NCBI GenBank assembly: GCA_937139605.1
Contig: CAKZQG010000039.1
Coordinates: 17,530-81,529 of the forward strand
From: an uncultured bacterium
GTDB lineage: Bacteria; DRYD01
Length of the DNA stretch: 64,000 nt
Reading direction: 5' to 3'
Shown here: one piece after another, positions 47,721 to 57,116 of the stretch
How the letters are laid out: each line of letters starts with the position of its first letter
Numbering within the stretch: the stretch's first letter is position 1
Made by a program: the position numbers and the translations under genes
The notes under the pieces: model-generated
Databases searched by the model: none
What the model was told of the DNA's origin: nothing
Seen by the model: the letters and a program-made list of their open reading frames with translations, nothing else

Positions 47721-48793
47721 TATTTTTGTATTAAATAAGGGACGATTTTAGAGAAATAAGAGATAGTAATATCAGCTCCTGAACGTTTAATAGCTAATAA
47801 AACCTCTAAAATTAATCTTTCTTCATCTATGAAATTATTAGAATTCTTAATCATAGTGTATTCCCCACTTACATTATAAGCAGCTAAAGGGACATTAATT
47901 AACTGCTTAGCTTGATAAATCACATCTAAATAAGCTAAAGCAGGCTTAACCATTACAATATCCGCACCCTCCTCAATATCCTTTAAAATCCTATTTAAAG
48001 CCTGCTTAGAACTTAAATAACTTATCTGATAAGAAGATCTATCACCAAACTTAGGAGCAGAATTAGCAGCCTCCCTAAATGGCGAATAAAAAACCGAATT
48101 AAACTTAGCAGAATACGCCATTATCCCCACATTAACATACCCTAAACTATCCAAAACCTTCCTTATATAAGCTACCTGGAAATCCATATTAGAACTAGGA
48201 GCAACAAAATCTACCCCCGCCTGAGAATAAACAACCGCCACCTTACCCAATAAATTCAAAGTTAAATCATTATCAACATAATAATCATCATTAATTACCC
48301 CACAATGGCCAGTATCAGTATATTCACATAAACAAACATCCGCAAATAATAAAACATCATCCCTAAACTTCTCCTTTAATAAAGAAATAGCTTTAACTAC
48401 AATACTATCCTCATAAGCATACCTAGCTAACTTATCTTTTCTATACTCCACTCCAAATAAAATAAAATTTCTTACACCTAACTTCAAACACTCCTCTACT
48501 TCATTTAATAAATTATTTAAAGAAATTCTATATATTCCCTTCATAGAAGGAATCTCTTCATTTTCTCCTTCTGCCTTAATAAACAAAGGATAAATAAAAT
48601 TACTAACATTTAAACTAACTTCAGAAACTAATTTTATAATATTTTTATTTTTCCTTAATCTCCTATCCCTCCTAGTTCTATCTATAGAATCAATAATAGA
48701 TTTATGATCAAATAAATCAAAATTATCCCTACTTTTAAAATTATTTTCATTATTTACAAAATCATATTTATTAGATTTCTTAAGATCACTCAT
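47714..48793 (-). CDS. hemB: Delta-aminolevulinic acid dehydratase (porphobilinogen synthase)
   Basis: Condenses two aminolevulinates to porphobilinogen in heme/corrin synthesis. The family motifs are DVCLCEYTDTGHCG (metal-binding Cys and active loop), APSSNMDFQVAYIR, FYSPFREAANSAP and GADIVMVKPALAYLDVI with the Schiff-base lysine of VKP. A ~35-residue polar N-terminal arm precedes the conserved start. I chose the ATG at 48793 since GGGGAG lies 5 bases upstream; an in-frame GTG at 48799 overlaps the site. No other heme genes are in the window. Confidence 0.94.
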   Translation of the reverse strand: MSDLKKSNKYDFVNNENNFKSRDNFDLFDHKSIIDSIDRTRRDRRLRKNKNIIKLVSEVSLNVSNFIYPLFIKAEGENEEIPSMKGIYRISLNNLLNEVEECLKLGVRNFILFGVEYRKDKLARYAYEDSIVVKAISLLKEKFRDDVLLFADVCLCEYTDTGHCGVINDDYYVDNDLTLNLLGKVAVVYSQAGVDFVAPSSNMDFQVAYIRKVLDSLGYVNVGIMAYSAKFNSVFYSPFREAANSAPKFGDRSSYQISYLSSKQALNRILKDIEEGADIVMVKPALAYLDVIYQAKQLINVPLAAYNVSGEYTMIKNSNNFIDEERLILEVLLAIKRSGADITISYFSKIVPYLIQKYL

Positions 48794-48843
48794 ATACACT
48801 CCCCTATCCCATATAATAATTTATAATTAAAATTAATTTATAA

Positions 48844-50697
48844 TTAATTTACTACTTTAATAAAACTCAAAGAAGAAGTATAATAACTAAAAATAATATC
48901 AGATAAGGAATCCTTAACTAAATCCTCTGGAAAAATTTTTAAATATTCATAATAATCCTTTAAAATGAAATTTAAATTACTATCACTACTAACATTATTA
49001 ACAACTAAATTAGAATATTTATTTTTTAATAGATTTAGATTATTAGAATTATTAGAATTTACTGGTATAGTTTCTAAGTTTTGTAAGAATGAAACAAATA
49101 CCACTTGATTTAGTAAAAAAGAAGGATCATAAGAATTCCCAAAACCAGTGATTAGCCTACTTAAAACAGAATCTAAAGATTTAAAAAAGCTATCTACTGG
49201 ATATATCGTATTAGATAAAATCTTAGAAAAAACTCTTTGATAAAAATAATTGGCATCAGGATATAACTTAAATAGCTCCAAAAATTTAGAAACTATATAA
49301 TTCATATATTTTTGGTAATTAGGATCTGATTTATTTAATTTAGTTGAGATTTTAGTAAGTAAAGCTAATCTAAAATAAAAATCCCTAAGCTTTGAATCAT
49401 TATTAAAAGTAGAGAAAAATACCCTAAAAGATATCCTATTTAAAGCATCTAATAAAGAAATAATTTGATTTTTATCATTAGAGAAAGTAGTATCAAAAAT
49501 AGAAGAAAATAAAGGCTTATTCATCATAAAATTCCTTAAATTAGATAACATATAGCTAAAATCAGAATCAATTTTATTAGCATTAATAATATAATTATTC
49601 ATAATAGAAGTTAAAATAAACAGATAAAGATAATCTAATGAATCACCATTAGTAGTTTGCCCATTTTTGATAGAATCTTTTAAATATAATGAAATAGAAT
49701 TAACATAGATTGTAAATAAATTAGAAGCTAAATTCTTTTTTATTTGATCCTTATCAAAAGGAGCATTATTGACTATATTTTTTATTATATTTTCCTGATC
49801 AGAATTTATAATAGAATTATCTAATAAACTGGGATCAACTAACTTAGCTAAATTTAAATTATATGCTAACTTCATTAATTTAGGAGCTTCAATTTGATTA
49901 GTCTTATAAACCACACTAAAATAACTACTTAGTAAATCTATAAACACCCTGTAAAAATCTATATCCAATATCTGTTTATTATTAACATAAAAATCTTTAA
50001 AACTATCCTTTAACGGTTTAATTAACTCAAAACATTCATTAATAAAAGAATCAATATACAAATATAAATCTTTATCAATATAATTTACATTAGATAAAAT
50101 AAAAACTAAAGTTTTAGCTTTAAAATATAAATCAAAAACTTTTGAATAATTATTTATATCAGAATTAACAGGATTTAGAGTAGATAATAAAGGTTTTATA
50201 TTATTTAAGATAAAAGTATTAGCATCCTTAAAAATAGATAAATTAGAAGATTTATCATATTCTAATAATAGCTTATCATTATTTTCTTTCATAAGATCCT
50301 TAACTTTATTAACAACATTGTTATAGTTATAAGAATCTTCATTAGAAATTAGAAAAGCTATATACGATGAAATAGATACTAAATAATTAAAATTCTTTAA
50401 TAATGATAAACTAAATAAACTATAAATAGGACTTAAAACATTAGCTATATCAATATTAGCCAATTTACTATCTTGGATAATATTTTCTAAATTTTGACCT
50501 ATAGCTTTATATACATTAGTGTTATAAAATGAGTAATTATATTTATTTTTAGCAAATATAAAAGTAGAATATAAATCAGAAGAATTCAATGAAAAATTAT
50601 CAATAGTTAATAAATTTTTATCTTCTTCTTTTTTAGGTTTAAATTTATTATATATTTTATTAAAGAAATCTTTTATATTTATTAAAGCTATTTTCAT
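48844..50697 (-). CDS. Unrecognised 617-residue protein
   Basis: No family recognised. The protein is Asn-, Ser-, Leu- and Ile-rich, without membrane segments beyond weak hydrophobic stretches (SLSLLKNFNYLVSISSYIAF). The N-terminal basic patch NKFKPKKEEDKN precedes a long, mostly helical body with repeated NYIIN/SSYF-like helices, suggesting alpha-solenoid architecture. The start is the ATG at 50697, with an AAGGGG 15 bases upstream, somewhat far. It is transcribed towards hemB, 44 bases ahead of it, and is divergent from the PriA-like gene across 115 bases. No function is proposed. Confidence 0.55.
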   Translation of the reverse strand: MKIALINIKDFFNKIYNKFKPKKEEDKNLLTIDNFSLNSSDLYSTFIFAKNKYNYSFYNTNVYKAIGQNLENIIQDSKLANIDIANVLSPIYSLFSLSLLKNFNYLVSISSYIAFLISNEDSYNYNNVVNKVKDLMKENNDKLLLEYDKSSNLSIFKDANTFILNNIKPLLSTLNPVNSDINNYSKVFDLYFKAKTLVFILSNVNYIDKDLYLYIDSFINECFELIKPLKDSFKDFYVNNKQILDIDFYRVFIDLLSSYFSVVYKTNQIEAPKLMKLAYNLNLAKLVDPSLLDNSIINSDQENIIKNIVNNAPFDKDQIKKNLASNLFTIYVNSISLYLKDSIKNGQTTNGDSLDYLYLFILTSIMNNYIINANKIDSDFSYMLSNLRNFMMNKPLFSSIFDTTFSNDKNQIISLLDALNRISFRVFFSTFNNDSKLRDFYFRLALLTKISTKLNKSDPNYQKYMNYIVSKFLELFKLYPDANYFYQRVFSKILSNTIYPVDSFFKSLDSVLSRLITGFGNSYDPSFLLNQVVFVSFLQNLETIPVNSNNSNNLNLLKNKYSNLVVNNVSSDSNLNFILKDYYEYLKIFPEDLVKDSLSDIIFSYYTSSLSFIKVVN

Positions 50698-50827
50698 AAG
50701 CTTAAAACCATAATACCCCTTACTTTATAGTTAAATAAAATCCTTAAAATATAAAAATCTTCATTGTTAATTAATTGTAAAAAAATAAATAAAAGTTATA
50801 AAACAATTTTTATTGAATTATTATCAT

Positions 50828-52660
50828 ATGGAAGAGCTCATATTTTTTATAATATCAAAAAACTTTACTTTAAAAATAAAAAAAGAAATATCTAATGATA
50901 TTTTCAATCATATTTATTTAATTAAACTAAAAAATCAATATTTATATGGTTTTTTTCTTAAAGATAAAGAATTAACAAATATTTATAAAAACTATAATCT
51001 CCCAGTAATAGAATTAAAAAAAATAAATATAATAGATCAAATAAAACTCCAATTCTTAGAGGAGCTACAAAATAATATATTAAATATCTTCAACACGACT
51101 AACTTTAATTATATAAAAATCTTAGAATCATTAATAAAAAAAATAATAAAATTTAATTTAATCTTAAACCTAAAAATAGATAGTAAAAAATATAATATCT
51201 TAAATATTGAAGCTTTAAGGAAAAAATATAATTATGAAGTATATAAAAGTGATATAAACAATGATATAATAAATTTAAAAATAGAGATAAAATCAAGCAG
51301 TAAAAAAGATATAGAAAAAGAAATAAAAAAAATCTCAAAAACCCTAAAAATCCCAAAAAAATATTTTAAAAATAATATAATAGATTACGATTTTAAACTT
51401 AATGAAAATTACAAAGAATTATATTCAACTTTTTTTACATTAAAAACGAATAAAAAAAATCTAAAATATAAATATGAACATAAAATCTTTCCAATATACA
51501 ATTTCTTTGAATTTATAAACAATTTTGAAAATATTTTATCAAAAATTGATAAAAATTTCATAAATAAAAATATAAATAACAAAAAAATAATAGTTTTTAT
51601 ATTTGTAAAGAATGTAGAAAAAAAATTAAAAGAGAAGATATATTTTCTTTTAGAAACAAAAAATACTATATTTTTTATTACATCTTTTTTAGGTTTCCTA
51701 ATGTATAATTACTTTGATTATATTTTAATTTTTGATAGCTATATGTTTGAAAAAGAAAATCTAATCAATAAAACCTTAAATCCAATTAAAAACATAAGCA
51801 AAATATATCTAAATTACAAACAAATAAACGATAATAAAAAATATATAGAACTAATTTATGAAAAATTAAATAACATAATAAAAAAACTTTTCTCTCACAA
51901 TGATTTATTAGAACATATAAAAATAACAGAGATAAATAATAATTTCAATAATTTTGATAATTCAATTGAAGATATAAAAAAAGAATCTAATTGGTGGTAT
52001 TTTACTCAACACACTAAATTTTATTATATCTATTGCAATAACTGCTTAAACAAACCATATTGTGAAAATTGTAATAATATCTTAAAAAGTGATACTCACA
52101 ATGAAAAAATAAATCTAAAAATAAACAAACCAAATTTTAATAAACTATATATGAAACTAAAATATAAAAAAATCAGTTTCTTAGAATTGATAAATAACTT
52201 AATTTTAGAATGTAAAAATTGTAATTTAAAATATAATATATTTAATTGTCAATATTGTGGTTCATTTAATTGGAAAATAAAAATCTTTGATCCCCAAAAA
52301 TATATAGACTATATCCAAAATAAACTAAATATAAAATTAATTAAAATAGATTATAAAAAATTATTTTCTTTTTATTATGATTTAAATTTAAAAATCTCAA
52401 ACGATAAAATAAAGAATATAGTTATGTTTGATTATTACTTCTTAGAGTTCCCATTTATTATAAAAGAACTAAATATAATTATTAACTTATTAGAATTAGA
52501 GAGAATATTTAATCCAGTATATTTTTATTTTATAGAAAATAAAGAGCTCTCATTAATTGAATATCTTTTAAATTTAACCGAAGATTTTAATAATTTCTCA
52601 AACCACTTAAATAATTTATTTATCTTAGAAGAAAAAATTAGAAAAATAAATAATAAATAA
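50828..52660 (+). CDS. PriA-like primosomal protein N' with degenerate helicase domain
   Basis: About 610 residues. The paired zinc-binding module of PriA is clear in the last third: CNNCLNKPYCENCNN near residue 405 and CKNCNLKYNIFNCQYCGS near 465. The N-terminal ~150 residues resemble the DNA-binding region. In the middle, where PriA has its P-loop and DEEH box, the sequence has no GKT and reads YFDYILIFDSYMFEKE in the DEEH position. The helicase is therefore probably inactive, as in the degenerate PriA of actinobacteria. A TTG at 50813 extends the frame by five codons; ATG at 50828 is preferred. No Shine-Dalgarno at either. I call it PriA-like, not priA. Confidence 0.65.
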   Translation: MEELIFFIISKNFTLKIKKEISNDIFNHIYLIKLKNQYLYGFFLKDKELTNIYKNYNLPVIELKKINIIDQIKLQFLEELQNNILNIFNTTNFNYIKILESLIKKIIKFNLILNLKIDSKKYNILNIEALRKKYNYEVYKSDINNDIINLKIEIKSSSKKDIEKEIKKISKTLKIPKKYFKNNIIDYDFKLNENYKELYSTFFTLKTNKKNLKYKYEHKIFPIYNFFEFINNFENILSKIDKNFINKNINNKKIIVFIFVKNVEKKLKEKIYFLLETKNTIFFITSFLGFLMYNYFDYILIFDSYMFEKENLINKTLNPIKNISKIYLNYKQINDNKKYIELIYEKLNNIIKKLFSHNDLLEHIKITEINNNFNNFDNSIEDIKKESNWWYFTQHTKFYYIYCNNCLNKPYCENCNNILKSDTHNEKINLKINKPNFNKLYMKLKYKKISFLELINNLILECKNCNLKYNIFNCQYCGSFNWKIKIFDPQKYIDYIQNKLNIKLIKIDYKKLFSFYYDLNLKISNDKIKNIVMFDYYFLEFPFIIKELNIIINLLELERIFNPVYFYFIENKELSLIEYLLNLTEDFNNFSNHLNNLFILEEKIRKINNK

Positions 52661-52840
52661 TAAACTTTACATAGTTAATACAAATTATTAAATAAAATAA
52701 TTAAATAAAATATTTTAAATATTTTACATGCTTTTAGTATAATAGTCCCTGAATTCTAGGCAATAAAAAAATAAATTACATAAAGAAATAGTGAGGAATT
52801 TTAAAAGAAAAATTATAAATAATAAAAAAAGGGGGGGTAT

Positions 52841-53377
52841 ATGAAGTACAAAATACTAAAAAACTTAAAAAAAATAAAAAAACAGAAGGGAATACTTTTT
52901 GATTTTTTAATAAAAAATATAGTAATCTTTTCAGTAATTTTTATATTAGTTTTTAAAATATTTATGATGTATAGCCCATTATCAAGTGATAAAAAATATC
53001 AGGATTTCTATTTACAAGTAAAATATATAATAGATTTATCAAATAATTTTAAACTTGGTTTTGAAAACAAAGAGTACTTAAAAACCCCCACCCTTGAAAA
53101 AGAATTCATCCTAAAAAATACTAACTTAACTACTATTTTTAAACAATACTATATAAAAGATGACAAAATAATATTTACAAATTCTTTTAATACCCCCTCT
53201 TATTTTGAAAATACAAACTTTATTATTGAAACAATAAATGAAAATAATTATATTCCAATAAAGGTGATGATAGATATAGATAATAGTTTAGATGATGGGA
53301 TCCCATCTACAGGAATCATAAAAAGCAATATCAATAACTACTCCATTGGTTGTAAAATAATTATTAATTTATTATAA
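52841..53377 (+). CDS. Small membrane-anchored protein, pseudopilin-like N-terminus (unassigned)
   Basis: 178 residues. A basic start (KYKILKNLKKIKKQKG) is followed by a ~22-residue hydrophobic helix (FLIKNIVIFSVIFILVFKIF) and a polar domain of ~130 residues with beta-like segments. The charged-Gly-hydrophobic layout resembles a prepilin leader, but the canonical Gly-Phe-x-x-x-Glu is missing (GILFDFLI; Asp at +4, no Glu at +5). So it may be a bitopic inner-membrane protein instead. A very strong AGGGGGGG precedes the ATG. It is convergent with the AIM24-like gene. The function is unknown. Confidence 0.55.
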   Translation: MKYKILKNLKKIKKQKGILFDFLIKNIVIFSVIFILVFKIFMMYSPLSSDKKYQDFYLQVKYIIDLSNNFKLGFENKEYLKTPTLEKEFILKNTNLTTIFKQYYIKDDKIIFTNSFNTPSYFENTNFIIETINENNYIPIKVMIDIDNSLDDGIPSTGIIKSNINNYSIGCKIIINLL

Positions 53378-53392
53378 TTATTTTTATTAAAG

Positions 53393-53953
53393 TTATTTTT
53401 TATAAACAAAATAAGAGGAGAAAGTGGATAAATTTCTAGTTTGAATAAAAACTTTAGTAGGGCCATAAATTTTTAAAACTACGCCTTCCCCACCAAATAA
53501 AAAGGATTTCCAGGAACCAAATTTTTCTATACTGTACTCTGTACTTTCTTTCATAGCAACAAAGTGAAGATTATCTATTATAATAGTTTCGTTACCAACT
53601 TCAACTACCTTTATAGCACCAAAAGTATTAATAAATACTCCACCTGTGCCTTTAAAATTTAGCCAAACTAATTGCCGCCCGGCTATAAACCCCTTAAGTC
53701 CACGCCATTTAACAGATATTTCTACATTACCATGATGTGCTAAATAAGCTCCATCATAAACAATATAAGAATCGTTATTTAATGGGATATAAGCAATATC
53801 CCCTGGTAAAGAAGGAGCAAGATATACTTCACTTTTTTCTAAAGCAGTAAAAGTATTAAAGAAAATACTTTCTCCTCCAAACAATGAACGAGTTACGGTT
53901 TGAAAAACCCCACCCATAGTTTTAGTATCTATTTTAATATTCCCTTTATACAT
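53393..53953 (-). CDS. AIM24-family protein (TIGR00266-like), 5'-truncated
   Basis: 186 residues of beta-rich sequence match the AIM24/TIGR00266 family: GNIKIDTKTMGG, SLFGGESIFFNTFTA, VYLAPSLPGDIAYIPL and WKSFLFGGEGVVLKIYGPT are the family's conserved turns. Members form a trimeric beta-helix-like fold, and their role is poorly known. This protein begins at the point equal to about residue 35 of complete members. The missing part exists upstream in another frame, interrupted by a stop (next entry). There is no Shine-Dalgarno before its ATG. It may be non-functional. It follows csm5 on the same strand but is separated by 167 bases. Confidence 0.7.
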   Translation of the reverse strand: MYKGNIKIDTKTMGGVFQTVTRSLFGGESIFFNTFTALEKSEVYLAPSLPGDIAYIPLNNDSYIVYDGAYLAHHGNVEISVKWRGLKGFIAGRQLVWLNFKGTGGVFINTFGAIKVVEVGNETIIIDNLHFVAMKESTEYSIEKFGSWKSFLFGGEGVVLKIYGPTKVFIQTRNLSTFSSYFVYKK

Positions 53954-54045
53954 AGCTAAAGGCTAGCAAATAACTACTCATTAGCATCTAATTCAACATT
54001 TAATAAACTATAACCATGGAAAACTCCAATTCCACCCGAATTTAA
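53954..54045 (-). pseudogene. Remnant of the 5' end of the AIM24-like gene, out of frame and with a TAG
   Basis: On the minus strand upstream of the AIM24-like start, one frame reads GVFHGYSLLNVELDANE, TAG (53976-53974), LFASL and then another stop. The downstream gene picks up as AMYKG in a different frame. This matches the family's early segment (...LLEVELxxGE-x-LxAxxGAMxYM-xGNI), so a stop and a one-base frameshift separate it from the rest. No homology search could be run. Confidence 0.5.
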
Positions 54046-54120
54046 TCACCTCTTTACTATTCTACTACCTCTATCTTATTTTTTAAATTAAATCCCATAT
54101 AACAATAAGTTTAGAATTAA

Positions 54121-55182
54121 TTAATCAATAGGGATTAATTGAATCCAGCCTAAAGGAGTATAATCTTCTCTACCTTCGACAACTACCCTCCGAGTTTTAG
54201 GAAATAAAATATTCTTTTGATCTTTATTTCTTAATAAAAAAGTCTTAGATAATTTCCCCGTATTTTTTCCTAATCTTATTAATGGAGTCTCTTTGGTATT
54301 CAATTTTTCTAATTTTTCATATTTTATATAAACTGAATTCAAATGCTTTGATTTAAAATAATTTTTTTCATACTCTATCAAATCCTTAGAAAACTTATAT
54401 AAAGATTCCATATAATTTCTTATTTCTTGAGTAATTGATTGATAATCATAATTAGTAATATTATTTTGTTTTAAGTAGCTTCCTAATTTATCTATATCTA
54501 AGCTTATAGATATTTCAAATTCTGTATTTTCTTTAATTAGTTCCATGAATTCATTTATTTTTCTTGAAGAGAAAAGAAGAGTAACATTTTTAACAAATAA
54601 CACTTTTGAAGAATCTAATATATTAGAATCACTTACTTTTAAATAAGACAGCGATTTTATTCTATGATTTAAATTTCTATGATTTAAATTTAAATCCAAC
54701 ATTTCAGATTCAAATCTGGATACTTCTTTATATTTATAGTTTTTACCAGAAATAAATTGTTGATATTCTTGCTGTTTTTTCTCAATAATAGAATATAATA
54801 TAGCAGTTCTTATAGCCCCCTTGATTGAAGAACCTGGTATATATACTCCCCATACCAATTCACCATTATGAGATATATAATTTTTTATATGTTCTGTAAT
54901 TTCATTTACTGGCCGATTATCCAGTAAATTATAATAACCTATTGAATATTTTATTATCTCATTAGGTTCTGAAATAAATTGCTCTAAATTTAACTCATTA
55001 GGATTAGTTTCTAAATAACTAGTTATTGTATATAACTTTTCTTCAGATAATTTAGATAATAATTTATCAAAATTAATTACATTAATATTATTTTTATCTA
55101 TAAAGAAATCAAAATTTTTTAATAATTTATTCCCGTTAGTTATAGCTAATGGAGTAATAACCTTTAATTTAAATTTTTGCAT
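54121..55182 (-). CDS. csm5: Type III-A CRISPR effector subunit Csm5
   Basis: 353 residues. A RAMP protein that caps the 3' side of the crRNA in the Csm complex. The N-terminal strand FKLKVITPLAITNGN and the glycine-serine loop YIPGSSIKGAIRTAIL are the Csm5/RAMP pattern, with a later VEGREDYTPLGW. It is last in the cas operon, 38 bases after the csm4 gene, with an AGGAAG site before the ATG. The order and neighbours agree with csm5. Catalysis is not expected. Confidence 0.88.
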   Translation of the reverse strand: MQKFKLKVITPLAITNGNKLLKNFDFFIDKNNINVINFDKLLSKLSEEKLYTITSYLETNPNELNLEQFISEPNEIIKYSIGYYNLLDNRPVNEITEHIKNYISHNGELVWGVYIPGSSIKGAIRTAILYSIIEKKQQEYQQFISGKNYKYKEVSRFESEMLDLNLNHRNLNHRIKSLSYLKVSDSNILDSSKVLFVKNVTLLFSSRKINEFMELIKENTEFEISISLDIDKLGSYLKQNNITNYDYQSITQEIRNYMESLYKFSKDLIEYEKNYFKSKHLNSVYIKYEKLEKLNTKETPLIRLGKNTGKLSKTFLLRNKDQKNILFPKTRRVVVEGREDYTPLGWIQLIPID

Positions 55183-55220
55183 AATTCCACTTCCTAAAGT
55201 ATATTTTTATTCATAAGAAT

Positions 55221-56243
55221 TTATATAACTTCAATAGGGAATTCCAAACCATATTGCCTTATATTATTCCCTACATCTTTTAGATATCCAATAAATTTAT
55301 AATTATTAATAAAACTTTGGTATTGTTTTATAGATATTATAGAACCTTCTTTAAGGTAAAGAACCTTGTTTTTTAAAACCCCCTTTTTATAGGCCGATTC
55401 ACTATATGATTTATAAGTTTCTAATTCATAAAAACTTTCGCTAAAATCAATAAAATTAATTACTTCAGGATTTACTATTATAGGAGATAAAGTTATAAAC
55501 TTTACTTTACTTTTAGAACTATTTTTATTAGAATTACTATTTTGTAAAATATTCAATACAGCTATTTTTTTAGTTATATTTTCATCAAATTTTATAGATA
55601 TTTTCCCCCATCCTGTATTTTTATTCCCTCCTAAACCTAAATTAGAAGCTATATTCATAATATACTCAAATTCATTTATATAATTATCATCATAAAAATA
55701 AACTAAGAAATAATCATCTATTAATTTTAATAATGCCTCTTCAAAATATAAGTTCTGTGAATAATTATTTATTCTGTTAATAAAATTTTTTGTCAATATT
55801 ATATCCATGTTTTTTATACGTTTTAATTTTCTAAAATCATCCTTTTCTTCTTTTTTTATTATTATATTATTAAAAAATCTTAATTCGTCTATTAATTTTA
55901 AATTTTCATTAGTTTCTATAATATTTTTAAAAACATCAACTGATACTAACTTACATTTATTATATTGTTTAATATTAAATTTTTCTTTTATATTTAGATT
56001 TAGTTGATATTTAAAAAAAGATTGTAAAGATGATAAAGGTTTAGGTAATAATGGGATATTGTTTATAACAGGAAAAGGAGAAGAAATAACAAAAAATGGA
56101 GATGAAGAATACTGTTGTAAAAATTCTAATAATTTTTGCTCACCTCTTATTAAGTAATATGCCCAACAAAATAAACCAAATAATGTATAACTCCTTACAG
56201 ACGTTATATAAGAATAATACTTTATTCTATATACTTTTAACAT
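55221..56243 (-). CDS. csm4: Type III-A CRISPR effector subunit Csm4
   Basis: Csm4 binds the 5' handle of crRNA and contacts Cas10. The family start is best taken as the ATG at 56243 (MLKVYRIKYYSYITSV). From there the RAMP pattern continues: SYTLFGLFCWAYYL (like DTLFGAL in relatives), then SSPFPVINNIPLLPKPL and a late GLGGNKNTGWGKISI glycine loop. The frame also extends upstream to a TTG at 56315 through a KIKVKIKIKIKLKI stretch encoded by a hexanucleotide repeat. That stretch is probably not family sequence, and the TTG overlaps csm3 by 11 bases. No Shine-Dalgarno is seen at either start. Position between csm3 and csm5 supports the call. Confidence 0.85.
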   Translation of the reverse strand: MLKVYRIKYYSYITSVRSYTLFGLFCWAYYLIRGEQKLLEFLQQYSSSPFFVISSPFPVINNIPLLPKPLSSLQSFFKYQLNLNIKEKFNIKQYNKCKLVSVDVFKNIIETNENLKLIDELRFFNNIIIKKEEKDDFRKLKRIKNMDIILTKNFINRINNYSQNLYFEEALLKLIDDYFLVYFYDDNYINEFEYIMNIASNLGLGGNKNTGWGKISIKFDENITKKIAVLNILQNSNSNKNSSKSKVKFITLSPIIVNPEVINFIDFSESFYELETYKSYSESAYKKGVLKNKVLYLKEGSIISIKQYQSFINNYKFIGYLKDVGNNIRQYGLEFPIEVI

Positions 56244-56246
56244 AAT

Positions 56247-56290
56247 CTTTAATTTAATTTTTATTTTTATTTTTACTTTTATTTTTATTA
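56247..56290. repeat. (AAATAA)n-like hexanucleotide repeat at the csm4 5' end
   Basis: On the + strand a run of TTTTTA/TTTTTT units ((ATTTTT)n, with an ACTTTT variant) spans the csm3/csm4 junction. Read as codons it gives KIKVKIKIKIKLKI. It could vary in length by slippage and change the csm4 start region. Confidence 0.5.
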
Positions 56291-56304
56291 ATTCCTTAAT
56301 TTTA

Positions 56305-57066
56305 TTAATTAGCAAAAATTGATTTTATATCATCTAGATTTTTAATCATTTTAGTAGAATATGGGTAATTATCAATAGGTTTATATTCAGAATAATTAAA
56401 AAGTAATTCTAATTTAACTTTTCCATATCCCCTTGATCCATTACCACCTAAGTAATCATCATTTAATAAATTAATTCCTTTTTCTAAAATCTGATATAAT
56501 TCAAATTTATCATTTTCAAATATTCTAAAAGTAATAGTTCCTTGGAATTCAGAGAAGGGAATAACTCTTTCAATATGTCTAGGATGTTCAGCCGTACCTT
56601 TTATTCTATTTATTATATTTTCTGTTTTTATTTCAGTATATAATCCATCTAATGCTTCTTCCCATAAATTTATTGAATCTAAGGTAGGATAAAAATCACT
56701 AAATCTTAGTCTTATAGGGTCTTTTAAAGATTTACTCTTATGTGGGCCAAATAATTTACATATATTACATTCTCCACACTCACAAGGGTTCCCATCATAA
56801 ACAAATGCTATAGGCTTACCTGGATTATTTATTGGTTTTTCTATATATTCTAATAACGCACGAATCTTACCCTTTAAAGAAGAACCAGGAATATACGGAA
56901 CATTATACTTTATTTCATTATTCTCAAATATTAAAACCGGGATTTTAATAACAATATTATCTATTCCTCCAATCTCTATATTTTCTTTAGAACCACCTAT
57001 ATGTAAACCCGTTAATACAGTTAATTTATATTTTAACTTTAGAATTCCTTTCAATTTTAAACCCAT
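56305..57066 (-). CDS. csm3: Type III-A CRISPR effector subunit Csm3
   Basis: 253 residues. The backbone subunit that cleaves target RNA every 6 bases. The catalytic aspartate lies in EIGGIDNIVIK (D36). The RAMP glycine loop is YLGGNGSRGYGKV near 215. YIPGSSLKGKIRALLEYI is the conserved core loop. A CECGECNIC zinc-binding cluster sits mid-protein, and GPHKSKSLKDPIRLRFSD follows. It is 50 bases after csm2 and overlaps the extended csm4 frame. The active-site Asp is present, so RNA cleavage should work. Confidence 0.93.
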   Translation of the reverse strand: MGLKLKGILKLKYKLTVLTGLHIGGSKENIEIGGIDNIVIKIPVLIFENNEIKYNVPYIPGSSLKGKIRALLEYIEKPINNPGKPIAFVYDGNPCECGECNICKLFGPHKSKSLKDPIRLRFSDFYPTLDSINLWEEALDGLYTEIKTENIINRIKGTAEHPRHIERVIPFSEFQGTITFRIFENDKFELYQILEKGINLLNDDYLGGNGSRGYGKVKLELLFNYSEYKPIDNYPYSTKMIKNLDDIKSIFAN

Positions 57067-57116
57067 ACAAATCCCCCTTAATTATTATTAGCTTATTATT
57101 ATAATTAATTTTCATG

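Noticed and set aside
52721..52745. TATAAT at 52738 with upstream TTTACA as a promoter for the gene at 52841
   Set aside because: The spacer is only 9 bases, too short, and the AT-rich background makes single hexamers weak evidence.
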